DNA of 64,000 bases from Ischnura elegans (lineage: Eukaryota; Arthropoda; Insecta; Odonata; Coenagrionidae), in NCBI RefSeq assembly GCF_921293095.1, contig NC_060258.1:8198607-8262606 (forward strand), in the 5' to 3' direction. Below the pieces are notes generated by a model. That model saw nothing but the letters and a program-made list of their open reading frames with translations, was not told the DNA's origin and ran no database searches. The translations under genes and the position numbers were made by a program. This document shows positions 22,517 to 33,735 of the stretch, in pieces. Numbering within the stretch: position 1 is the first letter of the stretch; each line of letters begins with the position of its first letter.

Positions 22517-22800
22517 TACCTACTCGTTTGGAAAGTGTTGAGGATAATCCTTTCGCGGAAGCCCATTAGATTTTCAGCTATCTCACGGAATGAGGCACTG
22601 TTGGTGGAAGGCATACGTAAAGACATACAAGGAGAATGCGTGAGGTTTGGCAGCACTGCTCCACAAGCAGAGTCACGCTGTTAACTCGACGGAGGTCTGA
22701 GAGTGACTCACTGAGGCCATCCCTGTCGTCTGCCGATTGGCTAAAGGAAAGTCACGTGTTGAGAAACTTTCCCTCCCCTCATCTCAACTTGCTTTGGCCA
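22517..22800 (+). repeat. ~290-bp direct repeat, right copy
   Basis: Partner of 21880-22165 in the same orientation. No coding sequence. Confidence 0.6.
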
Positions 22801-23104
22801 CACCAGTTCACCCGCAGAGATAAAGAGAAGAGAGTATAACCCCGTTATACTTAAATTGACTCTGAGATTTGTAAAATCATATATCGAAGGCTAAGTTCTA
22901 ACAATACATGTCTCAAAAATAGTAACTTTTCAGGAGAGTCAAAGAGGTTGATTTCTTCTAATTTTATGCTAAAATAAAAAACAAAAAAAATTATAAAACT
23001 GAAAAAGAAGCATACTTTTTCCAACAAAGAGTTGTCTTTTGCTTGAATTTTATTTTCTAATGCTATTACACTTTGTTTAAGCTCATCGCCACTGGTCAAC
23101 AATC
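22801..23104. other. Unassigned, probably 3' UTR of the adjoining LINE
   Basis: AT-rich sequence directly downstream, on the - strand, of the LINE coding end at 23105. No other features. Confidence 0.3.
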
Positions 23105-24060
23105 CTAAGATTGGTTTGACGCAGCTCTCCACTCAGTTCTCCTATCAGCTAATCTTTTCACTCCTACGTATTTCTTCTCTTTCACATCCTTCTTTACTTG
23201 CTCCATATATTTTGTTCGAGGTCTCCCTTTTCCATTCTTGCCTTCCACTTGTCCCTCGACGATTGTCTTCATCAGGCCATTATGTCTCAAGATGTGGCCT
23301 ATAAGGTTGTTCCGTCTTCTTGTTAAGGTTTTCATGAGGCTTCTATTCTCTCCTACCCTTCTTAGGACTTCCTCGTTACTAACTCGGTCGATCCATTTGA
23401 TTTTCATCATTCTTCTGTAGCACCACATTTCAAAGGCCTCTATCCTTGCTTTCTCCGCTGCGGTCATTGTCCATGCCTCACTGCCGTATAGGAGCATACT
23501 CCAAATGTAGGTTCTTACGAATTGTTTCCTTACTTCCATATTTAAGTTTCACGCTGTAAGCAGGTCTCTCTTTTGGTGGAATACCCTCTTCGCTTGAGTC
23601 ATTCTGCTGATAATTTCTTTCTTGCTTCTCCCGTCACTAGTTATCTTGCTTCCAAAATAACCAAATTAATCCAATTCTATCAGTTTTTGCTTCCCTATTT
23701 TAATGTTAGTCTTGACTTCTTCTCTTCTGCTGCATACTAATTTATCTTTGTTTTCTTCGTGCTTATTTTCAGTTGATATTCACCCATTACCGTAACCATA
23801 TTAACCAGAATATTTTTGAAATCCTTCTCTGTTTCTGCTATAACATGTAAGCTCTCATCGGCAAATCTTAGCATGTTAATTTTTTCTCGGTGGATATTCA
23901 CTCCCAATGCCTTTTCTTTGATTTCATTAATGGCTTTCTCAATCTAAACATTGAAAATTACGAGTGACAATGCACAGCCTTGTCTCACTCCTCTCCTAAT
24001 TGTTGCTTCTTCGCAGGTGGGCCCTGATATAGCCATCGATATGTTCCTTAGGGACTCACT
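23105..24060 (-). pseudogene. LINE reverse transcriptase fragment abutting exon 2
   Basis: On the - strand from about 24060: an ISGPTCEEATIRRGVRQGC block (the conserved RGVRQGC motif), then an N-E-I-K-E-K-A block, LRFADE where the catalytic F-A-D-D is expected, and, after frame breaks, the 144-codon tail with LLYGSEAWTM, NLIGHILRHNGLM and GKGRPRTKYM. The second catalytic Asp is Glu and there are stops, so it is dead. Its 5' end lies within about 45 bp of the exon 2 acceptor of the + strand gene. Confidence 0.8.
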
Positions 24061-24103
24061 TGTTTCCGAATTGTGAATTTCATTTTCTGTTTCCACGTTG
24101 CAG

Positions 24104-24336
24104 ATGACATAGCAAGCGATCGGGTGTGCTCTCGCATGGGAAAGAGGGAGCTGCCCATATCGCTCACTCGGCCGCTGCTCGTCCGGGAGGGAGGACGTCT
24201 CCTCGGCAACTGGCCCGGAGCGCACAGCTTCTCGTGTCGATGGGAGGTGGAGGCCAAGGGGCGCGGCCTTGGCGTTGTGGCCGTCATCCAGAGGCTGCGC
24301 TTGCGTGTGCATGAAGACTGCATCGACCACATCAAG
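24104..24336 (+). CDS. CUB/LDLa protein, exon 2 (first part of CUB domain)
   Basis: The acceptor TTTCCACGTTGCAG ends at 24103 and the donor AAG|GTGAGC starts at 24337. 233 bp enter in phase 1 and leave in phase 0. The peptide holds cysteines 1-3 of a CUB domain: C in SDRVCSRMG, C in HSFSCRWEVEA (the C-x-W pattern after the first disulfide) and C in HEDCIDHIK. The block AVIQRLRLR matches the CUB strand before the second cysteine pair. The exon is much richer in GC than its surroundings. CUB domains are extracellular beta-sandwiches mediating protein binding. Whether upstream coding exons exist inside intron 1 cannot be excluded, but the phase match makes them unnecessary. Confidence 0.85.
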
Positions 24337-24415
24337 GTGAGCTCACTGCAAGCGTTGGGTGGTGTATGAAATCAATGAAATCACGGACTGATTTTTATTT
24401 CCGAAATGAGTATAA

Positions 24416-24835
24416 TACAGTCCACTCGTGATTATCCGGGCTGATGATGGCGAGAGGCATAATCGGAAAACACGGATGACACAAACTTCTCTTTAACGTC
24501 TTGTAATGTTCATAATTTACGTAAAAAACAATATGTTATTATTTATCCAGGTATTCTGTCATTTTAGAGTGCTTCCCGGACTCATTGAGAGCTTTCTTTA
24601 CCAGTTCATGATCTTTTTAGTGGCGATAATGTGGTTGTACTCGTGTTGTTAATGCTCCATGTAAGGTCTGGTTTCGAAAACCACATATCGGAGGCTGTGT
24701 GATCACGGATACAGAAAATTGGTTCTGCTTCGAAATGCTTCAAAACCACTGCACAACGTCAGAAACTACATTGTCAGGCACCACGCCACGTAGTCGCGTC
24801 TCGCACAAGTAACCTGGGTTGCAACTTGAGTAAAA
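24416..24835 (+). mobile_element. pogo-like element end, J family
   Basis: After TA it starts CAGTCCACTCGTGATTATCC and continues with sequence that recurs inverted at 59500-60626. The first ~100 bp also recur at 26692-26795. TA and CAGTNNACTC ends suggest pogo/Tigger. The right end is not defined. Confidence 0.55.
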
Positions 24836-24852
24836 AATATCATAAAAGTCCA

Positions 24853-24920
24853 GTCATCGCATCTATGTCGCATTTATTTGCGCACATCGCATCTATATCG
24901 CATTTACGGCATTTGCGATA
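24853..24920 (-). repeat. GCGAT-motif repeat fragment
   Basis: CATCGCATCTATRTCGCATTT words, the inverse of 3969-4060. Confidence 0.5.
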
Positions 24921-24961
24921 AAAATTGTAGGGTATTTTAATGCATTTGGATAACTTGTAAT

Positions 24962-25613
24962 AATAGGGTAGTTTCCTTCATCAAAGAAAACGATAGGCAT
25001 TGATTGCAATTCGTTACGCACCATTAGTGTATTCATAATACACAAATTATTTGGTTTTTGAAATACCGGTTTAGACGAATGGCAAGGGTCAAATTTTATC
25101 CTCATTTGAAAAAGGCCAGATTGGCGCACATGCGATGCTACTCCACGTGACATCACCTAGTTTCTATACGAGTAGATAGGGGTTTTACATCGTCTGAGAT
25201 TACCAATGCATGCATGAGGCACAGAGCTCAGGGAAACATGTCTTAATAATCACCTATTAAAACTGGCTAAGGTCGGAAAGTTTTCTTCGTTTGATAAGGT
25301 ATTAATAAACCTTTTTTAATCCAAGCGTTACCAGCCAGCAAGGTACTCAGCTACCCGCTAGCATCCTGCGTCCTATCAGCGCTCAGAGCCTCGATCAAGG
25401 TCACTTCACAAGGAGAGAGGGGGAACCAGAAATGCGTCGCACGGACTTTCCTACTTACGTGTCGCGTTTTTGCGCGCTTGAAATTTTTCACTTTTCATTT
25501 AATCGCGAAAAATAGATATCGTCATTTAAAAATCTAAAAGCGGGAAATACGTACTCCAGGAGTAATAATCTTTCGATTTAGGCAATTAAAAAATAATAGG
25601 AAACCACCCTATT
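24962..25613 (+). mobile_element. A-family element
   Basis: 652 bp from AATAGGGTAGTTTCC to AACCACCCTATT. It has lost the CRE: the core reads CACGTGACATCAC, with a short deletion after it. Confidence 0.9.
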
Positions 25614-26033
25614 AAACCACTGAAAAAAATTTTCTCTTTCATTTATAAACAAAAATAAAGCATACTCCATGTGCAAAAATCTTGATAAATACTATGAATA
25701 ATTTTTCTTAAGGAATGGGAGACGATAATGTAAAGGGAAAAGTACAGAAATAGAATACCAGTGATGCATACGCAGTAAGTGCCCTATTTTGAATTTTCGA
25801 AAAATTTGGCAAAATCCCTGCTTGGCGTGTAACCAAGGGTTAAGTACAAGCTAACGACCCTTACTTTTATTAGTTGCACAACTAAGTTCCCACTGTTTGT
25901 TAACAGATGGCTCTAGAGCTAGTTTTCTCGATAAAGTTGTGTTTTTATTAAAAAAAAACTGCGGGAAGTTAGTTGCGCACCTAATATAAATAAGGATTTC
26001 TTTTTAGGAAATTTCCATATAACATCATGATTA
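25614..26033. other. Unassigned intronic spacer
   Basis: AT-rich, with a short block (GCGGGAAGTTAGTTGCGCAC) resembling 40665-40690. No gene. Confidence 0.4.
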
Positions 26034-26062
26034 GAGATGCGTGAAAATCAAAAAATGCGATA
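26034..26062 (+). repeat. TAGAGATGCG repeat end
   Basis: A short piece of the 3969-4060 family, immediately cut by a pogo MITE. Confidence 0.45.
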
Positions 26063-26648
26063 TACAGTGGAACCTCGTTAAAGCGAGTACGGGCTATAGC
26101 GACACCCCCGCTATAACGAGAGATAGCCGATGCACCGTTAATTGACCCTATAATAAGAGTGTTAAAAAATTCGTTTTTACGAGAACCTTTCGGTGTTGGC
26201 TCTCGCCATAACGAGGGTTTCACCGCCGGAAGACTTTCATCAAGACTCCTAAACCTCTGTAACTGCTAGCGATCTGTTAGAAATGAAGTTAATGGAGTGC
26301 TCAGTCTCAAATTTACGTGGTAAATTGTCGTTCGATGAATATAATGATTGACAAAACAATGCTTTGCATGATTTTTATTCAGTGCGGCGCTTATAAATTG
26401 TTTGAATAGTTAGTCGTTATTTGAGTAAGGAAATTTAGTGATGCAAAAAAAATTGCCTTTCGCCTGGATTTATGCTTAAGTTTATCGGATAGATGTTTAT
26501 CTGTCGCCGCACCACTCCTGTTCCTGTATATCTGTTCGCAACAGGTATATTGGCTATTATTTTCTCCACCTCCGGTAAAGCGACAATTCGCTATAGAGAG
26601 TGTTTATTAGTGCACCGTGGGGTGTCGTTATATCGAGGTTGCACTGTA
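26063..26648 (+). mobile_element. pogo/Tigger-like MITE, D family
   Basis: TA-flanked, CAGTGGAACCTCGTTAAAG at the left and GATATAACGACACC (inverted) at the right. Very close to 16215-16800. Confidence 0.85.
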
Positions 26649-26691
26649 GATATTTGTGTATTGATTTACAAATATCTATAAAATATATCAA

Positions 26692-26795
26692 ATTTCTCCC
26701 GATTATCCGGGCTATTGATTGGGAGGGACGGAACGTGTATTCGGAAAAATGTGGATAACCCAAACCTTCCTTTATATGTCTTGCGATGTGGACAA
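26692..26795 (+). mobile_element. J-family fragment split by a LINE
   Basis: GATTATCCGGGCTATTG and following match 24430-24530. The match resumes behind the LINE at 28312 (CATAACTTACGTAAAA), so the LINE inserted in this element. Confidence 0.5.
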
Positions 26796-28310
26796 ATCAC
26801 AGTTCATCCGTTTCTCAAAAATTAATGCACCGAAGAGAGAGCTCATATTTGACTTAAACGGCGAGAAGCTGAAACAAGTTGATACCTTCAGATTTCTTGG
26901 TCTCCAATTAGACAAACATCTTTCTTGGGAGCCGCAGGTGAATAATCTAGTCAGTAAGTTCAGTTCTCTTTGTTTTTTGATAAGGACTATTAGAGTTACA
27001 GTGTCACTTGAGGTGCTGCTAGCATTGTATTATGGAGAGTTTGACTCCAGAGTGGTGCAGACAATTGCGTTCTGGGGATCATCAGGCCAGGCTCTAAAGA
27101 TTTTTGTGATCCAAAAGAGAATTGTGCGTCTAATTGGTAAAGAACACTATAGGGCTCACTGTCGCCCAATATTCAAAAGACTTGGTATACTTCCTCTTCC
27201 ATGTATGTATGTATTAGCCTTAGTTACCTGTGTAAAATGCAAATATTTCACCTTTGTTAAAAACTCAAATATTCATAATCATGGCACTAGAGGCAAGGGC
27301 AATTTCCATACACCACACGCTAGAACCAAAGGGGTTTCCTTGGGTCCGGAATACATGGGTATTAAATTGCACAACAGATTGCCCCTCTGGATTGAAGGAA
27401 ATTCAAACTATCGGTGTTTTTAGAAGAAAAGTAAGGGATTTTCTACTTAAAACCTATTTTATTCCGTAAATGAGTACAGTGAGTCCTTGTTTAACGTCAG
27501 TTACCGTTCCTGAAAAATGTGACGAAACGACATTAATTAAACATTAAACGAAATGACATTAATCGAAACATAATATCCCATGAGAAACAATGTTAAAAGT
27601 AAATATCTGCTTCTAGACCTCACAATTCCTACGTGAAAAAAATTTAGCGTATCATATCTGGGGCATTTTTTACGATGGGAATTCGCTATGGTGGTCGCCC
27701 AGGCGAGCGTCGCCTGGGCATCGTCATCGCTGAAACATCGATGCAATTAAAGGAACCAAAATTATTGTTAACACGGCGAAAAAAGTGACGACAAAAACTC
27801 CGAGTACCACACGGAAAAATTCCTTGAAATCACTTTTTAGGTTCCTGAAAACCATTATGTCAAGTAAAACCTTGCGCACCTACCTAAGAATTCATTTTGC
27901 AGATAATTTGCTGAAACCGTAATCGCAATTAGCAATAAACACACCGTTTTACACTTCGTTTTGACTGACTGTATGACCGCCCGCAAAACGAACAACCTGC
28001 AACGCTCGCCTCTTCGAGTTTTTTTCTTGCGCGAAATTTGAAAGACTTGACGTTATTGGGAAGCGAAGGTGCCATAAACGAATGAAGATCTCAAAATTTT
28101 CATGACGTTATCGCAAAATGGCGTTAAACGGGGTGACGTAGAACGAGGACTCACTGTACTTGGGAGTCGAATGAGTGTATTATGTCATTGTAAATATAAT
28201 TAAGGTATTTTTATATTATGTAATTATTGGACATGTCCAATTTTCTTGACGTGTCTTATATCAATGCACATTGATGTAATTGATCTCTAGGCAAATAAAA
28301 TGAATGAATG
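26796..28310 (+). pseudogene. CR1/jockey-type LINE 3' end, interrupted by a pogo MITE
   Basis: The frame from about 26790 reads SQFIRFSKIN, FRFLGLQLDKHLSW, QALKIFVIQKRIVRLIGKE and CRPIFKRLGILPLP, the order of C-terminal reverse transcriptase segments in jockey/CR1 LINEs. The last exon-like piece, TIGVFRRKVRDFLLKTYF, is in another frame, so there is a +1/-1 shift near 27410. The 3' UTR is cut by the MITE 27475-28158 and ends in an AATAAAATGAATGAATGA tail. 5'-truncated, no catalytic motif present. Confidence 0.75.
27475..28158 (-). mobile_element. pogo-like MITE, E family (CAGTGAGTCCTCG ends)
   Basis: 684 bp including TA at both ends, inverted repeats CAGTGAGTCCTYGTTYWACG. Both ends repeat TAACGTCA and ACGTCACC words. 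Other copies: 39229-39999, 40786-41912, 42635-42794. Inserted in the LINE 3' UTR. Confidence 0.85.
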
Positions 28311-28337
28311 ATCATAACTTACGTAAAACAAACAGTA

Positions 28338-28520
28338 TACAGTCGGATCCGGATTTAATGTCTTCGCATTTAATGTTTTTTTCGCGTTTAGCATTTATTT
28401 TTTGTGGTCCCGAATCATTCCCTATTAGGACAATGTAAAAATTATCCGTACTTAGTGTTTCCGCCTTTTGCGTTTTTCCGCATTTATGGTCGTAAAAATT
28501 ATTCCCGGGCAAGATTTTTT
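28338..28520 (+). mobile_element. pogo-like element end (CAGTCGGATCCGG)
   Basis: After TA: CAGTCGGATCCGGATTTAAT, then repeated GCATTTAATG / TTCCGC words typical of these elements. The other end was not found, and the frame at 28553-28957 (+) is not recognised. Confidence 0.45.
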
Positions 28521-28927
28521 TTGCCCGTTTTAACGTTTTTTCATGACGGTTCATGCAAATGATTACCCAAATCTTCGAATTTCTGCTCATCAACGAGAAG
28601 AGTCTCATGAAAGTTTACCAAGAGTCGATAGAATCTACCGGGGAATGGTTCTTCAACTGCTTTCTTCCGCGAATGCAGCGCTGGGACCTTCAACTCGCAA
28701 GATGGGTGATTTGTCTTCTCGTAATGTTTCGATCCTCTTCTGATCCAATCACCGGGCACTTTTTGTATCAGATCCGATCTAACGGGGCTAATGATGCGGA
28801 GAGACGTTCAAAACATTTGAAATTGTTCCCGCAGTCCAAACGTGAACTGTGTTGCCATGTATACACTTGTCTTTCATCTTGTATTTGTGCTTTGAGAAGC
28901 ACAACATTGGAGCATGCATTATCTCAC

Positions 28928-29162
28928 TATAGTGTATGCTACTGGCTCTTAGAGTAGGAAACACATAAGCAATCATGTGAATGTACTCCCCCACGCACTG
29001 CTAATTTCATGCTATCAGAACTATTCGAGCAGGGGGAGTTATAATTAAAAAAAACTGCATGACCCATTGCACGCTATTACATTCTACATTCCTTTTAATC
29101 TCAGTCCAAAGAGCAGATACATTTCATTTCCAGGAGTAATGACATCACAGGAAAGTACATTA
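28928..29162 (+). repeat. 235-bp direct repeat, left of H element
   Basis: TATAGTGTATGCTACTGGC to AGGAAAGTACATTA. It recurs nearly unchanged at 30105-30340. The pogo-like element 29161-30106 fits exactly between the two copies. Confidence 0.85.
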
Positions 29163-30106
29163 CAGGCGGTCCTCGACTTTCGTACAATTCGCACTTTCGT
29201 ACGTTCAAAATTGACACATTTTACTCGACTTTCGTACACTAAATTCAGACTTTCGGACGTTGGTCTGTAATTTTTTTTAAATTCCCGCGATGTTTATTGC
29301 GCATCCCAACATTCAATTGTTTCAAATGGCAGTATCGGCAGTATATGCGAACAATACGAACGTATATAATGAAGGGAATTGTTGGTAGTTGACTCTAATC
29401 TAGGTGATTTATTTGGGAGAGAGACTGCCTGCTATAGGCTCCTTTATCAAGAGAAGAAGAAAGCCTTCATTGAAGATATTTTTCAAAAGAAGTTGACTAG
29501 ACATCATCGAATAGCTTTCAATAAAACTAGTAAGACCTTCTTTCTAATTGTGTTTTTTCGTTTGAGTGCTGTTTAATTCATGTAAACCTTCAGCAACGAT
29601 ATTGCACGAAATATCACCCGAATTCCATTTGTCTTTTTTGAATAACATGCGAAATATATGCCATCACGAATGTCACCTGCCGAATGTCGAATTTTGGTGT
29701 GAAAATTAAAAGTTATCCAGAGTGCGGGTTCAACAACTACATTTTATTACGCTTCTTGACATGTCCTTTTATTTATAGTGGACGTAATAAGTGGAATGTC
29801 AACTTAAACGCCAAGAGGAAGTTTCACTCGATAGCCAACGGAGTTCTTGTTTTTTAAACTTTTGTTTGCATTTTCTGCGTATTTTCGAAAGAAATTAGAT
29901 GATTTGAGGAGTTTTATTAACATATTTTTAAAATTAAGTCAATTGAAATGAATTCCGTGAAAGAAAAAGGTTTTAGTATGTATATTCCGCTCTTTTGGAA
30001 CGTAACCCCTAATTAGTATGGAAGTCAATGGTTCGACTTTCGTACATTCGACTTTCGTACAAGTTTTCGGGAACGCATTGTGTACGAAAGTCGGGGACCG
30101 CCTGTA
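29161..30106 (+). mobile_element. pogo-like element, H family (CAGGCGGTCCTCG ends)
   Basis: 946 bp including TA. Ends CAGGCGGTCCTCGACTTTCG and, inverted, CAGGCGGTCCCCGACTTTCG. ACTTTCGTAC is repeated at least six times near the two ends. Copy: 37794-38761; fragments at 59157-59235 and 60886-61075. No transposase, though 29379-29576 has a short frame. Confidence 0.85.
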
Positions 30107-30340
30107 TAGTGTATGCTACTGGCTCTTAGAGTAGGAAACACATAAGCAATCATGTGAATGTACTCCCCCACGTACTGCTAATTTCGTGCTATCTGAACTA
30201 TTCGAGCAGTGGGAGTTTTAATTAAAAAAACTGCATGACCCATTGCACGCTATTACATTCTACATTCCTTTTAAACTCAGTCCAAAGAGCAGATACATTT
30301 CATTTCCAGGAGTATTGACATCACAGGAAAGTGCATTATT
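30105..30340 (+). repeat. 235-bp direct repeat, right of H element
   Basis: Partner of 28928-29162, starting at the TA that ends the H element. Confidence 0.85.
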
Positions 30341-30611
30341 AAATTTCAAAAGGAACCGTCATCAAATCATTTGAATTGAGAAATTTCTCGGGTACTTCAC
30401 CCTAATGATTTCATTTTCGGTGAGGTCCTCACCATCCAAGATACCTAGTGCAAGTCCCAGGATTCAATAGGCACCCAAGGTCTTTGAAATCTATTTTTCT
30501 CCTACGTTTTTATAGGAGATTGTGTGCAGTTTTGCACAGTAAATTAAGTTAAAGTGTTTATTAATCATTTGATTATGGTCCTAAATTGTGTCTTTTTAGC
30601 TGTGATTTCTA

Positions 30612-30780
30612 GTACAGCAGACTCCTGTTTATCCCAATGGCTAACGATGTGGAGAGACGGCACGAATAATTGAAATACACGGATAACCCAAACTTTCACT
30701 TAAATAATAATATAATATAACTTTATTCCATATACATTCAAGTATATTACATTAGAAAACACTTAAATAATTATGGAATA
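30612..30780 (+). mobile_element. J-family element end
   Basis: TACAGCAGACTCCTGTTTAT followed by GGCTAACGATGTGGAGAGAC, the latter matching 60560-60610 in reverse. Interrupted by the palindromic element at 30781. Confidence 0.5.
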
Positions 30781-32140
30781 TACAGTAAAACCTCTATGTA
30801 GTGAACCTCTTTACATCGTAAACCTCCATACTTCGTACCAACCCTCTGGTCCCGTCAGATTTACATGTAAATTTATAGGCAAACCTCTTTGTACTGAACC
30901 TCTTCATCTCGTAAAACCTCCACTTATCATACCAAGAAGAAACCCCCGAGACGGCCTAACTACCTCTGCAAATCGTACCGAGACAACAAGAGACCATTAA
31001 TGCAGCAGTGACTACGTACATGGAATGCCATTTTCAGCAATAAATGTTTCACTTTTTTTTATATACCTTTAATATGCTGTAATTTTCGTGTTAATCATTA
31101 GTTGTGGCCATTTTGTTCCATATGAGAGCATACCTAACAGTAAATAAGAAAAGAGATATCCAACTATTCTAAACATTTTGAGTAACTGGGTCATTCCATG
31201 TCAACTCAACCAATTTTTGGGGGGTCCCACGCCCACCATCTCAGATTTTGATAATTTTTTCCCTGTTGTTAGTTTCAACCTTAGTTAAGAAAAATCCAAA
31301 ATATTAAAGACCCATTGCAAGTATTTTCCAAGATATGAGTGTTTGAAGTCAATGAGGCACACACAAAAATTCTGCGCACCGGTCAAATTATTCAAAACTA
31401 CCATATTTGTGCCCCTGTAAAACCTAAACCAAACGAGTGAAGCTCGTAAAAATTTTAGAGGCTATAAACATGCTGCTATAGTTTTCAAAAATGTTATCAA
31501 AACGATTTTCACTTGACAACTTTTTTTTCTATAAATGTTCAAAAATTGCACTTTTGACAAATTTCGATAAAAAAGTGACATTTTCAAATACTTGTAAAAA
31601 TCACATATATCAAATGAAAGCCATAAAAATCTCTGTAAGCATGGTAAAGACCACCAACTTTAATATAGAGTGAGGTTTTGGGCAATTTGGGATTTATTTG
31701 TTAATAAATCTTATGAAAATCATCATTCCGCTAGTGTTTTTTGTTGAAAAATGCCACTTTTTCAACTTCTAATAACAAAAAAGGGACACCAATTAGGTGA
31801 CTGAGTTTTTTAATGTAACTTGCTCTATACTCCCTCTTTCAGGAAAATTAAACCTGAAGTTGCTCCCATGATGGATAGTGCTTCTATGATTTATTTTAAT
31901 GATGGTTGTAAAATGGCGGGCTACTTCACTTATGTTTCAGGGCTTCCCCCAAAAGGGGAGTTGTATTTGAGTATCAAAGTTCCTGTAAACCCCTATCATT
32001 CTTTAAATTTAGGAACCAATCTATTTTTAATTTCCAAATAGTATAAAATGGAAACATTTTAGCAAATATATGGATTTACTAGATATTTGCAATTAGGCAA
32101 AAACTGGTTGAATATGTACCTATTTGAAGGATAAGTACAT

Positions 32141-32440
32141 ACCTCTGACCTCTAAGCCTGATGGTAAGCATCCCAGGCCTTCTCAATTGCAGTGACTGTG
32201 GAATCTGGTAAGGTACATTACCTTCCTGTGATGGTCTTACCCTCTGGTACATGCATTAACACGTCATTCAACATTATCCAGCACTAATCCAAATGTTTTG
32301 GCAAAATTTTTGACCTAGCCTTACCATCTGGTGTCATGAAATTCACAAGAATTTCACCATCCTCAACTGTTTGAACAACACAGCCAATGTACCATCTGTT
32401 TTCATACACAGCAGCGACATAATATCCAGGTGTATGATGA
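32141..32440 (-). pseudogene. Decayed transposon-associated protein segment (YVAAVYENRWYIG)
   Basis: The - strand from about 32436 reads PGYYVAAVYENRWYIGCVVQ, then a short acidic stretch, ILVNFMTPDGKA, and after a stop C-W-I-M-L-N-D-V-L and a second stop. The order Y-V-A-x-V-Y-x-N-x-W-Y-I-G, VxFM, CWxxxxxxL resembles an uncharacterised domain common in invertebrate repeat-associated proteins. Three in-frame stops show it is dead. The family assignment is from memory of the pattern only. Confidence 0.35.
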
Positions 32441-33353
32441 AAATATATGGGAAGTGGAGACGTTTAGACACTTGTAGTTCAAGTCTGCTTTTGAGTTTGA
32501 GCACTTTCAATATGTTAGTTACTTTCAATGGAATCCCAAGTTTCATGTTGCTATGCTTTAGCTCTCAACACAGAGTAGACATTATTTAGACCATGAGTCT
32601 TTGACATTGAAGATTAGAGTTCTGGTGTGTCGACTACTAATTTTATGAATTTGGACATCCCTGGAGGTTGTGAAACTTTTTAGTTTGAATTTCCATGTTT
32701 TATGTAATGGAGGGTTTTGATATCTGCTTTACTTAAAAACTTTTGGAAGACAAATGTCACTAGACCACTCAAACTCAAGAACAAGGACTGTGCTAGATAA
32801 ATGATCTTTGATTGGAATTGAAAGGTAACTTAGTATGGAGAAGGGGGTTTCGTCATATCTCCTCTACAGGAACTGTCTCACCAGATTGTTAGGTTTGTCT
32901 CCTCCACAAGTGTGTATATTTGGAAAAATATGCATTCTCACTATAATGCTGCATTCCATTTGGGGCACATTCTAGACCACTCAGAAAAAGCTTATGGGAA
33001 ATTAGTGTGCAAGAAAAATTTAAATGCACAGCGGAAAATCTGTGAAACCTGGTCAAAATTTATACCCTTGATGTTTAGCATTGGTTTCAAGTTTTGAGGA
33101 CATTCAGGTTGAAGATGCATACTGCCCACCTCATTGTATCAAGCATGAAGATACATTGAAGCATGTTAATACAAGGTCTGAAAGTCTTAGCTGTTCCCCA
33201 GTCAAAATTTCAAATTTGAGTATGACTAACACTAAGACTGAGTCTTTACCATGCTTACAGAGATTTTTATGGCTTTCATTTGATATATGTGATTTTTACA
33301 AGTATTTGAAAATGTCACTTTTTTATACAAGAATTGCCATGAGAAAAAATTCC

Positions 33354-33423
33354 CCTGGACCGGGAATCGAACCACGGACCTTTGGCTTTCCGGGCCACTG
33401 CGCAGACCACTACGCTATCCAGG
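33354..33423 (-). tRNA. tRNA-like cloverleaf (anticodon loop CCGGAAA), left copy
   Basis: 70 nt on the - strand: acceptor CCTGGA/TCCAGG, D arm GCGTAGTGGTCTGCGC, anticodon stem TGGC/GCCA with loop CCGGAAA (anticodon GGA, nominally Ser) and a TTCGATT T-loop. Position 33 is C, not U, and no discriminator/CCA context or terminator is seen. I read it as the tRNA-like part of a mobile element, not a working gene. Confidence 0.5.
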
Positions 33424-33665
33424 TTCCTTAATTCTCATGGCAATTATACCGAGGCTTATTCTTGTATATTTCACCGCCGTTCACGCGGCAGGTTTAGAAA
33501 TATTTCACATACCGCTTTGCGCGGCTTTAGCCCAGGTTTGAGGCTCTCAACCGGTTGTGGCTTCTTGGAAGTCCTTTCTCCCTCGCGTTGCCATCCTTGA
33601 TGGACCGCGAGGGCCTAACACCTAGTACCATGAGCCTCGGTATAATTGCCATGAGAATTAAGGAA

Positions 33666-33735
33666 CCTGGATAGCGTAGTGGTCTGCGCAGTGGCCCGGA
33701 AAGCCAAAGGTCCGTGGTTCGATTTCCGGTCCAGG
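33666..33735 (+). tRNA. tRNA-like cloverleaf (anticodon loop CCGGAAA), right copy
   Basis: Inverted twin of 33354-33423 with one change near the T-loop (GATTTCCGG). Anticodon GGA at 33698-33700. Element-derived pseudo-tRNA. Confidence 0.5.

Noticed and set aside
24048..24335. - strand frames overlapping exon 2 as a longer LINE protein
   Set aside because: The LINE similarity ends before 24103; the rest is the reverse complement of a CUB-coding exon with correct splice sites.
28541..28957. Overlapping frames of 72-134 codons on both strands
   Set aside because: No domain or splice signals; adjacent to a pogo-like end and the 235-bp repeat. Too weak to call a transposase.
28928..30340. LTR retrotransposon with 235-bp LTRs
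   Set aside because: The unit between is a pogo-like MITE with its own inverted ends, and the repeats lack TG...CA borders, primer site and gag/pol.
33354..33735. Two genuine tRNA-Ser genes
   Set aside because: Inverted pair within a mobile element, C at position 33, GGA anticodon not used by normal eukaryotic nuclear tRNA-Ser, and no terminator context.
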